Source of the DNA: a virus
DNA length: 64,000 nt
IMG/VR virus record: IMGVR_UViG_3300010157_000040
Coordinates: 44,698-108,697 of that record
Strand: one strand, 5' to 3'
Below, one piece after another: positions 26,601 through 38,500 of this stretch (positions are counted from its first letter, which is position 1; each line of letters begins with the position of its first letter). The position numbers were made by a program, and so were the translations under genes. The notes under the pieces are model-generated. The model did not search any database and was not told the DNA's origin. It saw nothing but the letters and a program-made list of their open reading frames with translations.

Positions 26601-29570
26601 TTAGAAATGGTAGATAGAAATAGACAATGGATGAAAGACCTCTATAAAAAAAGAGGTGGTATGTACGATAAAATGGTTAATGAAGAATTAGATTTAGTTA
26701 CAGATAATGCTTTGTTAAACACACTTGCAAATCAAGGTGTTTATATTAGTATTGAAGCATTTGAAAATTGGAAAAATAATGGAATTCCTCCAACAGAATT
26801 TTTTGATAATACTAAAAAAATAATTATACCAGAAGGATCAAGTGACTATGAAAAGTATTATATGTTATTTGAACAAGCTTCACAATTAAAAGATGAAAAA
26901 AGTACACCAATTAGAAAAACTTTTGATAAAGAATTACAAGAAGAGTTAGATAAACTTGATGTACAAAAAGAAGCAGAATTAGCTAATGTTCCTGTAATTG
27001 AAGTTAGAGAAGATATTAAAACTATTAAAAATGAAAATGGTCAAAATTTATCTTTTTCAAATATTGATAATGAACTTTTACCTAATCAATTTGCTGATTG
27101 TAAATTCATTCAAGAAAATGATGATAATGTTAGCAGAAACTTAATTATTCGTAAAGATTCAGATGGTACTTTAACAGATGTTAATGTTGATCAAAAAATA
27201 CCAGAGTCATTAGATCAAACAGTAGAACGTTTTGTATCTGCTGATATTTATGAAATGGTTAACAAACCTAACCCAGAACTTGCACAACCTATCATTGATA
27301 GATATGAAGAGGCAAAGAATAAAATAATGCAAGAATATGCATTAAAAGAAGAAACTGCTGCTAAAACAGAAAGTGAATCAAAAGAAGAATTTGTACCGAT
27401 TACAACTGATATTGATATAGAATCAATGCCTGCTTCATTATATAATAACTTATATAAACTATTCCAAGAAAAACAACTTAAGAAATTAAGTGATGAGGAA
27501 TTTACTAATATGAGTGAAGATGAAGAAAGAAACTTATTTATTAAGTTTATTCAAGGTAATGTTGAAGCTAAACAAATGATTGATGAGTATAATAAAGAAG
27601 CACAAGTTAATCAAGCAACTAAGGAAACTGGAGAAAAAGAAAACTTTCAGTTTATATATCAAGGTAAAACTTTTGATACTGAAAATATAAAAACTTTAGT
27701 AGAATTAAGAACTTTCCAAAGAAGGTTTAAAGCATTACTTAAAACTTTAGAAGATAAGAAAAATCCAACAGCTGATGATTTAGTTTTAAAAAGTAACTAC
27801 ATGGTTTTAATAAAAGACTTTGATAAGTTAATTAATACTAGAGCTAAACAAGGTAGAACTCCTGAAATGCAAACTGCTATTGATTTAATTGAAAAGTTAA
27901 GATCAATGCAAGATGGTATTGAACAATCTACAGAAGGATATAAAATTAATGATATTTTACATGAAAGAGTTAGTAATGTAATATCAAAATTAAAATCAAC
28001 TCCTTATGGATATAAAGATCAATCGGGAATAAATATTGCATTTGGATTAACTATTGGTTCAAATGGATTTAATCAAACTAGTATAGATGCATTTATTAGT
28101 GAGTTAAGAAAAAGAGGATTATCCGGATTTAGTAATTTTACATATAATGAACTTACTAAAGATCTAACAAATCTATTAGATAATATAAATACATTAGAAG
28201 ATACTAGTAATAAAAATTTACTTAAAATTATCAGTGGTTATGTTTCTGAAAAAACATATGAAGAATCTAGAATTTCTGGTAACTACTTAGATGCACAAGT
28301 TAAAAATCTATTTGATGGTAAAGAACCTGTATTTAATGAAGATAACATAACTAGAGAAGCATTTGATAACTTGTTTGGTCCTAAAGGAGTATTATCAGAA
28401 TTAAAAACAAAAGTAGATAACGGTGAATTATATGTAGTTTCTCAAGGTATTAGAGTATATGATACTGAATTAAAAATTGCAGGTGAGATAGATTTACTTG
28501 TAGCGGATACTAAAGGTAACATTACTATTGTGGATCTTAAGTCCGGAGAAAAAAATAAATGGGATGGTTTTAAAGATCCTAATAATAAATTTTCTAAGGA
28601 AGAAGATTACCAATTACAACAAACTGCATATGCTAACTTATTAAATAGAATGTTAGGTATCAATGCAGCAATTGCAATCTTACCAATACAAATGGTTAGA
28701 GAAGCAGAAACAGGTAGAATAATGTCAGCAGGAAAACCTACTGCAAAAAATTTACTTACATCTGATACATTGATTTCATTAAATAAAGCGCCAGTTGCAG
28801 AAAGAATTAATTCTATTATTCCATTAAGAGAAACTAAAGAAGAAGTAATTATAACTCCATCACAAGTTGTTCCGGAAGATAATGAATCATCAGAAGATGA
28901 AGAAACAATAGTACCAGAAGATACTACAGGTAAAGAAGGATTTATTAATGATGCTGATAGAGTAACAGTAAAAGATATACAGAATCAACTTGACAAAGCA
29001 AACACAATAGATGATGTTAAACAAATCATTGCTGATTTAAATAGTAGTGTAAGTCAAGGTTTTGTTACTGCAGATGATGTAGTTCCAATTACAGAAGCAA
29101 TTAAAACTAAAGTATCACAATTAGCTACTCCACAAGAAGTTATTCTTAAGGCAGAAAATTTAGAAAAAGGTACAGAACTTATTGCTAAAAATAATATTAA
29201 TGGTAAAGATTCTCGTATATTTGCTAATACATCAGATGCAGTTATGCAGAATGACATTATAGTAGTAGACTCTATAGATACTAAGTATAAAGTAGTTACT
29301 GCAAGTGTACTAGGTAAATCAATTACATTGCGTATACCATTTAATGAATTGAATGATAACTTTAGTTTAAAAGAAGTAATTATGGGCACAACAGAACAAC
29401 CAGTAGAAACATTAACACCAGAGGATAAATCTTTAATAAATGAAACTACGGATTTAACATCAAGTTTTATTGAAGATACAAACAGAATTGATGAGATAGA
29501 AAAAAGTGCTTCAACTAAATCTATTACAGAGTTAGATGATGATTTGTTGGATGATATAGATTGTAAATAA
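23673..29570 (+). CDS. Giant virion protein with C-terminal PD-(D/E)XK nuclease-like domain
   Basis: A 1965-aa protein. Residues about 1570-1690 carry a RecB/Cas4-type PD-(D/E)XK pattern: AGEIDLLVAD (D1607), TIVDLKSG (D1621, K1623) and a downstream YQLQQTAYANLL helix with the Q-x-x-x-Y element (Q1649, Y1653). The N-terminal third has hydrophobic helices (about 215-260 and 570-595: FASGFFMGMLATPLNAAIP) that could be membrane-active during ejection; the middle is charged and helical. Acidic Asp/Glu-rich tail. It overlaps the preceding gene by 14 bases and is one base from the RNA-polymerase-motif gene. It may be a partner of the virion RNA polymerase; whether the nuclease acts on host DNA, phage DNA or is only structural is unknown. 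Confidence 0.65.
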   Translation: MATTDVDAGFNSLDPLGPEYGKINAPLLDSKGVAPFEGDKIKMPEINFPVTPSFGSSLDMPQHNVRTAIVGSPPNKPGGNKPFDYNAFVKGTKDQLRGQLQTSQDKSSYGKIYSYDAGPDGNAFYKRYQAYGQDTFDKIGFSPLRDNEAVFNSRTTMWDDHKRMMQHSFWPLFGRGFIAGPQSLWKMAQGDFTSTDTEDARAYADAAAIGQTTKGGVMGFTNNMLMNFGYSAGIMSEAIIEEAVGTLVAPETLGGSFFLTTANAAKNTMKAIKGLDIAVDGYKAVNTTLKAVDNINDARNFWKSAANVAKMDFSPIKNTVTALTSLGKTVEKGDQVYNLTNLAKMYKTAGGFYKDVRGFNMALSEARLEAGMVENQIYDNGYNAYYNKFGEAPDNKAQYALLKEAKKGSLDTLYWNTALIYGSNAITFPNIMGPKGGVAGFMKNTIKEFTEVGGGKFGNLGKVVYDQSKKLFAFKKNNLINMVKDYGRQPLYKSVKGTVGYFKSNFTEGIQESLQEVISGANEKYYSDAYDRAVIRSHEYAKGVSRYNVESQGAKSKGEYYKEELKNQKTGQGFETFASGFFMGMLATPLNAAIPHMFVGYNRVFNPKAYQEFKTEKLNITKNVVNNLNAIDMKDFLDSKIFNYATQDAVASIKNTGTKKEAHDADLDGFLSQMNHVNQMGAMGVFRDKLNELKQLTPEEFEDNIPNIPKGEGAKYQAKIDDVVKKTERIEQRYKYYQDKHPNPISNDNLPPKNTPEYEDAVSLYHAWNRGVENAIYFNEAFEDGMKRKVDIQGRFLEQSPLKSMTHRDSEVIFQPKELKKEIGFLKNEIDTLKTLSDPESKQELISKEKKLAAMEKLEKGSSSFSNFFNRYQNTDQIRKMLQEQKGGEEVTDEEVEAVLDNVLGEFSDDNKIKVTSDYESAFKGYLKTTAELNDDYLFDQKVDESFALLMDHHKLDHESKGLMKYINLLHDPGGFLEMVDRNRQWMKDLYKKRGGMYDKMVNEELDLVTDNALLNTLANQGVYISIEAFENWKNNGIPPTEFFDNTKKIIIPEGSSDYEKYYMLFEQASQLKDEKSTPIRKTFDKELQEELDKLDVQKEAELANVPVIEVREDIKTIKNENGQNLSFSNIDNELLPNQFADCKFIQENDDNVSRNLIIRKDSDGTLTDVNVDQKIPESLDQTVERFVSADIYEMVNKPNPELAQPIIDRYEEAKNKIMQEYALKEETAAKTESESKEEFVPITTDIDIESMPASLYNNLYKLFQEKQLKKLSDEEFTNMSEDEERNLFIKFIQGNVEAKQMIDEYNKEAQVNQATKETGEKENFQFIYQGKTFDTENIKTLVELRTFQRRFKALLKTLEDKKNPTADDLVLKSNYMVLIKDFDKLINTRAKQGRTPEMQTAIDLIEKLRSMQDGIEQSTEGYKINDILHERVSNVISKLKSTPYGYKDQSGINIAFGLTIGSNGFNQTSIDAFISELRKRGLSGFSNFTYNELTKDLTNLLDNINTLEDTSNKNLLKIISGYVSEKTYEESRISGNYLDAQVKNLFDGKEPVFNEDNITREAFDNLFGPKGVLSELKTKVDNGELYVVSQGIRVYDTELKIAGEIDLLVADTKGNITIVDLKSGEKNKWDGFKDPNNKFSKEEDYQLQQTAYANLLNRMLGINAAIAILPIQMVREAETGRIMSAGKPTAKNLLTSDTLISLNKAPVAERINSIIPLRETKEEVIITPSQVVPEDNESSEDEETIVPEDTTGKEGFINDADRVTVKDIQNQLDKANTIDDVKQIIADLNSSVSQGFVTADDVVPITEAIKTKVSQLATPQEVILKAENLEKGTELIAKNNINGKDSRIFANTSDAVMQNDIIVVDSIDTKYKVVTASVLGKSITLRIPFNELNDNFSLKEVIMGTTEQPVETLTPEDKSLINETTDLTSSFIEDTNRIDEIEKSASTKSITELDDDLLDDIDCK

Positions 29571-29571
29571 T

Positions 29572-32500
29572 ATGAAAATTACTTGTTCTTTAAAGCAGTC
29601 TCAAATTGAGAAACTGTATGCAAATATTTATGGGCACCTATTAGATAGTCAAAATAAAGGAAAAACTTTTGACTCTAAAGGATACATGATAAACTTATTT
29701 AATAAGATTGCTACAAAAGGTGATGTAGAAACGGCTGCAAAATTTTTACAACAAGTACCTACATTAATTGGTACTGCATCATTTAGACCATCTTTAGAAG
29801 AATTAGGTTTGCCAACAGATATGTTAAGACCTTTAATTAAAAGTTTTAAGAATGAAGATGCGGGTTTATTAAATGTAGTTAGTTATTTTAATCCTACATT
29901 AAATATTAATGTACAACAAGAATTAATTGATCAATCAGAAAAGAATGCATTTGTTGTACCAGAAAATGATTCTGAAACTGTTACTAAAGATCTGTTTGAT
30001 TATTTACCCTATGACTCTTTTTCTACTACATTTCAAGAATTCTTAACTGTAGATCCAGATAAAGCTGCAACAAATGAACAACTTGATGTAAATAGAAAAG
30101 TTATTTATGCAACACTTAAAGAACTTAAAAAAACTATTGGAACTACACCTAATTTAGGTAAACTTGTATATCAAAATGTTACTTTAAAATTAGTACCACA
30201 AAGACTAGATACTGCTGATACAGATGAGTTAGATAAAACAACAAAAAGATTACAAAATAGATCAGAATTTTTAAATAGAAAAGGTGTAGCTCAACCTAAT
30301 GTAACTAAACCAAATGAAATTTTCTTAATGATAATTTCAAATGAAATAGGTGAACCAGTTTATTTTAATGATGAAGGATCAATTACTACAAAAGAAGAAG
30401 GTGGTAAACAAGTTTATCAATTCTTAAGAGATGCAAGAAAAAAAGGTGATAGATATACAGTAACTGATATTTATGGAAAAGATAATCAGATACTTAATGC
30501 AAAAGAACTTGCAACATTAATGGATAAAAATTCAAAAATTAAATTAAGTAAAGAAGAATTTAATAATTTAGTTGCAGAATTAGATAAAAAACAACAAGAA
30601 GAATTTAAACAGTTATATAACTTTAGACAACGTTTGATTAAAGGTGAAATACCATTAATTAATATAACAGATGTAAGTCAAGGTATAAAAGAATATACCA
30701 ATAAAGAAATTACATTAAGTAATATAAGAAGATATCCGTTTGGTACAGATCATGTATTTAAAACAATACAAACTATTAAGACTCCAAGAGGTCAGTTTAA
30801 AAAAGGTGAAGCAACAATTACTATAGAGGGTCAAGAATTTAAAATTGATAGACCAAACTTGACAGATGATTTAATTAAAAAAATTGCAACAGTATTAACT
30901 GATAAAAATTTAAGTAAAGAACTAAGATATAGATTTTATTCACAATTTTTAGCAAATAAAGCATCTCTTGCAACAAGAAAACATACTTTATCTTATACTC
31001 CTGTTACAGATGAATTGATTTTTTCTTATTCAAAAAAAACATTTCAAGAAGGATACGATAGTAAGTTTACTGATGTTATGTTAGATAGTGATACAGCATA
31101 CACAGAAATATATGATGCATTAAAATTAGCTTCAGGTAAAAATGGTAATTACTTTTCTGCTAAAATGACTTATAATAAAGACTTGTTAAACATTAATGGT
31201 TATCAAGATTATAATTTAGATACAAAAGAATTATCAGAAGATTTTATTCCTTATATTCCATTGCTTGAAACTCTTCCTAATACAAAGGTAGATGCTAGTG
31301 TAACTAGTAATCCAAGATTTTTTAATTCATATATGAAGTTTGCACTTCCAAATGAGTTTACACAACAATTAGAAGAAGCACAAAACAGTTCAAATGATGC
31401 AGAAAAAGATGATTTCTTTGAAACTTTATCCGCACCTTCTGATGTAGAAAATTTAATGCCCAGTGAAAAGAAAAAAGTTATTGTTGATACACTTAAGTCT
31501 GATAAGAAAATAGTAGGAACAATTACTAAACCTTTTGGTTCAGATACTAAATGGAAATTTATTACTGCAAAAGGAACAACAATAGATTTTTATTCTCATA
31601 CAAATAATATTACTGATTTAGATACAGTTGCTCAAGCTAATTTAAACTTACTTCCAGAAGTTGACTTTAATGGAAAAGTAATGACAGATGTTGTTGAGGT
31701 TAGAATAGGAGATAAAGTAATTGGTTATGTAAGAGAAACAGATGACTTTGATAAAGTAAATATTGTTGAACCAACAAAGTCTCAAGAAGAAATTGATGCA
31801 GAAATAGAAGAAAAAATTAATCCTAAAAACACAAGTCATCCATCTGAAGATAGTTTATTTTTTACTAGGTCGGGTGATTTAACTAATAATGTAACAGAAT
31901 CTGAAATTAAAGATGCTCATACATGGTGGGCTAAGTCAGATTTAACTAAACATATTGGTTTTAAAGAAGCAGTAAACATAGTTAATTCTGATGCATATGC
32001 AAGATTTATGACTTATGGTGCTAGACTTAACGGTACATTAGGTACTATAGAAATTGCAAATAAAGGTTCTATGGTTGATGTTTATCATGAAGCATGGCAC
32101 GGATTTTCACAATTGTATTTAACTAGAAAACAAAAAACCTCTTTATACAAAGAAGTAAGAAGAAAATTAGGAAGAAATAAAAAATTATCATTCTTTGAAA
32201 TAGAAGAAATAATTGCTGAAGAATTTAGAGAGTATGCAAAAAATCCTAAACCTAAACCTGATTCACCAGTAAGAAATACTATATTTAGAATAATATTAAA
32301 CTTTTTAAGAGAAGTTTTTGGAAAAGGTAGTGTTACAAATGTTAGAGATATTAAAAAAGTTCAAGAATTATTTGATAATTTATATTTAAACAAAAATCTT
32401 AATAAGTATACTCCTACTATTGATAATGTAATGTTTGATTTATTATATAGAAATAGTGGTATTGTTAAACCAGGAACATTAACTGATCAAGTACTAGATA

Positions 32501-35500
32501 GACAAGATTCTAATCTAATTAAAGATAGTATGGATTCAATAATTTCTGATTTGGTTGATTCTGATAATGGTATCAAAGGAAATAAATCAGGAACTTTGGC
32601 TATACTGCTAGATAGTAGAAATAGAGATGAGTTATATAAACTAATTAATATTAATTTAAATAAATCTTTAAGTCATTATAAATCTACATTAGAAAAACTT
32701 GATGATAAAGATGAAAATAAAAATACTAAAGAAGTTTTAGAAAATAGAGTAAGAATACTTCAAGCAGCTGTAGATAATTATGGAAATTCAAAAAGTGGTG
32801 TTATACAATATCATATAGAAAATAGTACATTTGATTTAATTAAACAAAAATATACAACTCTTGAATTAGATGAAGAAGGTAATTTGTTTGATCCAAATAA
32901 TACTGACAATACAGAAAGATATGGTGATACTAAAGTTGGAGAAAAGTCTTTAATTCAGTTAGCTGGAAAAGAAACACTTTATATTCTTAAAAGTTTACAT
33001 GAAGTTGTTGATGGTAAAATAAAGTATAATGAATTAGGTTATAAAAAATTAGCTCCTTTTAGAACTACCTGGAATAATACTGTAAGAGCAATCAGTGGTC
33101 TACAAGATCCACAAGAAATGTATGATAAATTAGTTGAAGAAAGCAAAGTCAGTCCTGAGTTTAAACAGTTGACAGAAAATAAATTAGCTAATCCGTTAAA
33201 TTCTAAAAATCCAAATGAACAAAAAGCAATAACTTCATTTTGGCAAGATTTTAACAAACCAAGAGTTCCATATATTCAGTTTACAATTTTTAAAAAGACA
33301 GATGAAAATCCAAAGGGATCTTCTGAAGTTACTGAAGCATCAATTGAAACTAAAACTGTTATAAATAAATTTCAAAATAAATTTAAAGCAGATATTAATA
33401 GTGTATATATTAAAAGAATAGGTAAAGAAAACATTCCAACACTTGACATATCTGAGATAGTAAAAGATTTTTCTGATGCAAATGGTAATTTAGATATATC
33501 AAAATCCTATGAGTTTGCAAGAGCTATTGGTTTTTATTTAGATGACATAGGTATAATCAAAAATACATTAAAGAAAGATGAATCTACCATACAACAGTTT
33601 GGTTTACCATACATCTTTAATGCTGTTAAAGTACTTAACCGTAAAGATAAACTACCAGTAAAGAGTGCTTTAGTAAGTAAATGGATTAGTAAATTTAAAA
33701 CTAATCCAATTAAAACATTAACAGAGGCTATACCTGTAGGTGTTATTGGTCCTGATATATTTAAACAAAAAAATAAGGTAGAAGCATTAGCAAGACTACA
33801 AGGAAGATATGGTGTTGACTCATCTAATTTTGGTGTATTTAATGCTGAAAGAAACTTAGTATTTGAACACATAGACAATAACAGTATTACTAAGATAGTT
33901 TATGCATTAAACAATGCTGAAAAATTATCAGATCTTTGGGAATCAGATAAATTTAATTATACTAAGTTTTTAGACCCAAAAATAAATAGTTTTACAAATA
34001 GATCTGGTATACTAAGATCATTATTTGACATGAGAGATCCAAAGAAATCTAAATTAAAAGATAGAGATCTTGAATTATTTATGAATTCTGGTACACAAGT
34101 AGAACAATCTGCAGTAGGTTTAAATACTACATCTTTAGATGTTAATAGTAAAATGCTTCAGGAAATGAATACAATGCTTAAAGGTGGTGTTCAAGAATTT
34201 ATGAGACATGCATCTAAGTCATCTTCATTTGGAGCAAGAATTAATGGAGGTATAGTTGGTAAACCTGGTAAACAAGGTAGTGATGAAAGGTTATGGGTAG
34301 ATATAGATATGTTTGCAAAAAATATAGCACATGACTATGCATTTACAGCACATCTTTTACCATACATGGAATCTGAAGCAGAAAGAATATTTAAGTGTAA
34401 TAGTAATCTTGATACATTTAAAAATTATGTAGGTTATAATAGAGAACTTAGTAATGGTAGAATTGCTGGTCAAGAGTTTACTGCATTTGATAATGTATTA
34501 ACTGATAATACTAAAGAACTTATTTATGCTGCAATTAATAAAGCAATAAAAAATAAAGAGTTGTTTAATCTTGGAACTTTTTTAAAAAATAATCCAACTT
34601 TATTATCTACAGTTAAAAAAGAAACTGCCTTTTATTTTGCAGATCAAACTCGTGAAAATTTATATAAGTTAACAACAAGTAATTATATCAGTCCTAGTCT
34701 TAGAGAAAAATTAAATGTGTTTAATATTACTGAAGATGCACAAGATAAAGTTTTAGTTGATGCTTATACATATAATGCATGGATTCATAATTTTGAAACA
34801 GCAAGTTTATTTTATGGTGACATTGTACAATACAATCATGATAAAGAGGAGATGCATAAAAGAAATACTGGAGCAACTTCTGGTGGTAGAACTTTTAGAA
34901 CTGATATATCTGCACAAAACTTTGCAAATGGATATTTAGCTGATACATCATATGCAAAAAAACATAATGCCACTCCTATTAGTTATAATGGTACTTTTAA
35001 TACTGCTATCATAAAAGATATTGAAAGAACTTCTATATACTATCCAGATTTTGAAAAAGCATTAAGAGAAGATTATACTAAAAGATTTTCTAAAGTACTT
35101 GATAAAAGTAAAGTAGCTGCAGCTGTAGAAGATAGAGTTGCAAAAGAAATTAAGAAGTATAAAGATATGGAAGAAGGTGATGGTCAAGGTTGGATCACAT
35201 TTGATGCATATAGATTATTAAAAACAAATGAAAATAGTTGGTCTAATGCACAAGAAGTATTGTTCCAAAAAATAAATAACAATCAACCAATAGAAGCAAC
35301 AGAAATAACTGAAATGTTTCCTGTTTATAAATTGCAAAACTTTGGTCACTTAGCAAATACAGATTTGTTAGCACCAATAAATGCAATGCATAAATTTGCA
35401 CTTATGCCACTTATTCCTAGTATGATAGAAGGTACTGATTTAGAATCTTTACATCAACAAATGATGTCTAAGAACATTCAGTATTTAACATTTCAAACTG

Positions 35501-38500
35501 GTTCTAAAGTAGGTAGTGTAACTTCTAATGGTAAAGCAGATCAAATATATGATGCTAACTCTGACGAAAAGATTTTAAAAACAGATATTAAATTTACTCC
35601 AAATACTATTTATGTTGATTATTTAAAAAATGTAACTGCTGTTCCATCTAAATTTAAAAACAAAACAGTTTTTTCAACACAGTTGAGAAAATTAATTCTT
35701 AGTAATTTATATGAAAATGGTAAAATCATTAATTCTGATAATACAAAAGCAATAAAAGAATATGAAGCTGCAGTAGATCATCATAGTAATTTATTAAAAT
35801 TAGAATTACTTAATGAAATAGGATACGAGCATGATGTAAAGAATAATAAATATTATGGTAATGTAGATAAATTTTTAGATGTGGTTCAAGCTGAACTTGA
35901 AAAAAGAGATTTACCAGAACATTTAATTCAAATGGTTGGTCTTACTAGAGACAAGTCTTTAAGAACAGATTTATCATTACATTTAAAAGCAGATGAGATA
36001 GAAAAAATTCTTGTTGCTTTAGTTGAAAAAAGATTAATTAAACAAAAAGTTAAAGGTGAAGCATTAGTTCAGGTATCCAGTGCAATGACTAATGGTATAT
36101 GGGATCAAAAAACTAAATTTAAAAATGCTACAGTAGCTGATGTTAAAAAATTCATGGGTAGTAATAACTTACCTTTCTATCATCAAGATGCATCTGGTAA
36201 TACATTAGCTATGAAAGTTGCTATTGCTTTACAAGGTGACTTTGTTAACTTACTTAAACTTAATCATTTAGATGGTCAACCTATAGGTACAAGAGCTAGA
36301 TTAAATGATATGATTAAAGAAGACAAGTGGTTAGACTTAAATGATAATAGAAAGTCTGTTACTTTATCTGCTGTAAGAATACCAGTACAAGGATTAAACT
36401 CTATGGAGTTTATGGAAGTATATGAATTTTTAGATCCAGCTGCAGGAAATATTATTATTCCTCCATCTGAAATTGTTGCTAAATCAGGAGCTGACTTTGA
36501 TGTTGATAAGTTAACTACATTTATGCCACACATAGATTACAAAGGTAATTATGTGAAAGGTCAATTAAGTAATGAGGAGTTACTTAAAAAAGTTAATAAA
36601 CTTAATGAAACTCCAGAAGGTAAAAAACTTGCAACTAATTTAATTAAGTCTCAAAAATCCGCATCTGAAAATAATTTAATAGCAACAATCAGAGGTATAC
36701 TTGAACTAAAAGATAATTTTGCTAGTTTAATTAGACCAAATGATACATATTTATTAAAAGAAATAGCCGATGAGTTACAAGATCATGTAACAGATTACAA
36801 TAGATTTGGAAATGTACATAATGAAAATAGAACAGGACTTAAAAATCAAAAAGTTATTAGTCCTACTAGAGTATTAGAAGCAGGTTATAATTTACATAAA
36901 CATGAAGCCAACATGGTTGGTAAGAGAGTGTTAGGTATTATTGCTGTAGAAAATGCATTACATCCTATCTTTAATGCTATTGGTGCAGCAATGCCTAAAA
37001 CATATAAAGAGTCAAGTTATGTAGGTAACAAGTATATTGATGGTAAAATTGACTATGATACTAGAATACTACTACCTACAAATATGACAAAGGATGGTAG
37101 AATTTCATTGTCTGGAACTGAAACTTCTGATGGTATGGATAACATAGGAGAATTATTTTCTCAAATGTTAAATGGTGCTGTGGATGTTGAAAAAGATGCA
37201 TGGATATTCTTTATTCAAGGTAACTATGAATTAATTCCAATGCTTACATTTTTGTTTAAAGCAGGTGTACCTAAAGAACAAGCAATTATGTTTGTATCAC
37301 AACCACTTGTTAGAGAATATGCAAAACAACAAAGAGAAGTAAAGAGTGCATATGCTACACTTACTGGTGTTGTACCTGAAGATTATAATCCAATGTTTGC
37401 TAAATATACAGCAGCACAAAATACATTAGAAGGTAAGAATCTTAACAGTGTAATTAATAAAGCTACTGCATTAAAAGTTAAAGATGTTTTAAGTTTACAA
37501 GGTGATACAGAAATAAAGTTTGCAGAAAATAAAGTATATAAAACTAAAAAAGCAAGTACTATACTAAAAGAAATTAAAGATGGTACTATAGATCCAACAA
37601 AAATTACCTATATGGTAAATAATGAAACTGGTGAAAAAATATTCAAACCAATTGGAAAACATCCTGTATCTAATGCAAACTTTTATTATACAGCTAAAGC
37701 AGCAACAGAAAATAAAAAAGAATTTTCATTAGAAGAATTAAAGCAAAATGTAGTTGATAATGATAGTACTTCACCACAAGCAATTGCAGCTTTCTTACAT
37801 TTATTAGAAATTGAAAAGTCATCAAAAGGATTCAGTGTATTAAAAATGCAAGCAAATCCGGATACTAAAACATCTAAGACAATTCAAGAAATAATTAAAA
37901 GAAACTTATCACTTGAAGATATTAAAGAATTATCAAAATTAGAACCAGGATTAGTAGACAAATTACAAAAGTCAATACTAGGTACTTTCTTTGATAACAA
38001 ACTAATTAAAGATTTAGTAGTACCAGTATTCCAATTAAGAAATAATGATGTTGTTACTTCAACTATTTTAAAATTACTAGATAAAAACTCAAATTCAATA
38101 GCAGAAAAGTTTGGTAAAGGTCAAGATGGTGCTAGTCAGTTTATTACACAGTTTAAAAATGCAATTCCTAATTACATTTATCAAAACTATATGTCTCACT
38201 TTATTGATAAAGCAGGTAATTTAACTGATACTCCAACTGAATTTAATGAACTTACCGTAAAAAATGTAGCGGGAACTACTAATGGAGCAAAAGTAGTAGG
38301 TAATAATATATATGTAGATACGGAAAGACTAAGAAATGAATTTGAAAATAAACTGTACACAAGAGAAAGTACACTTGAAGGTAACTATAAAGAATCTGGA
38401 TTAAGAGGATTTAAACTTCAAGATGATATGTTCCCTAACTTATCTTCTTATGTAAGATATGTATATGAAAGAGAATATCAAAGACATTTATATCCAATTG

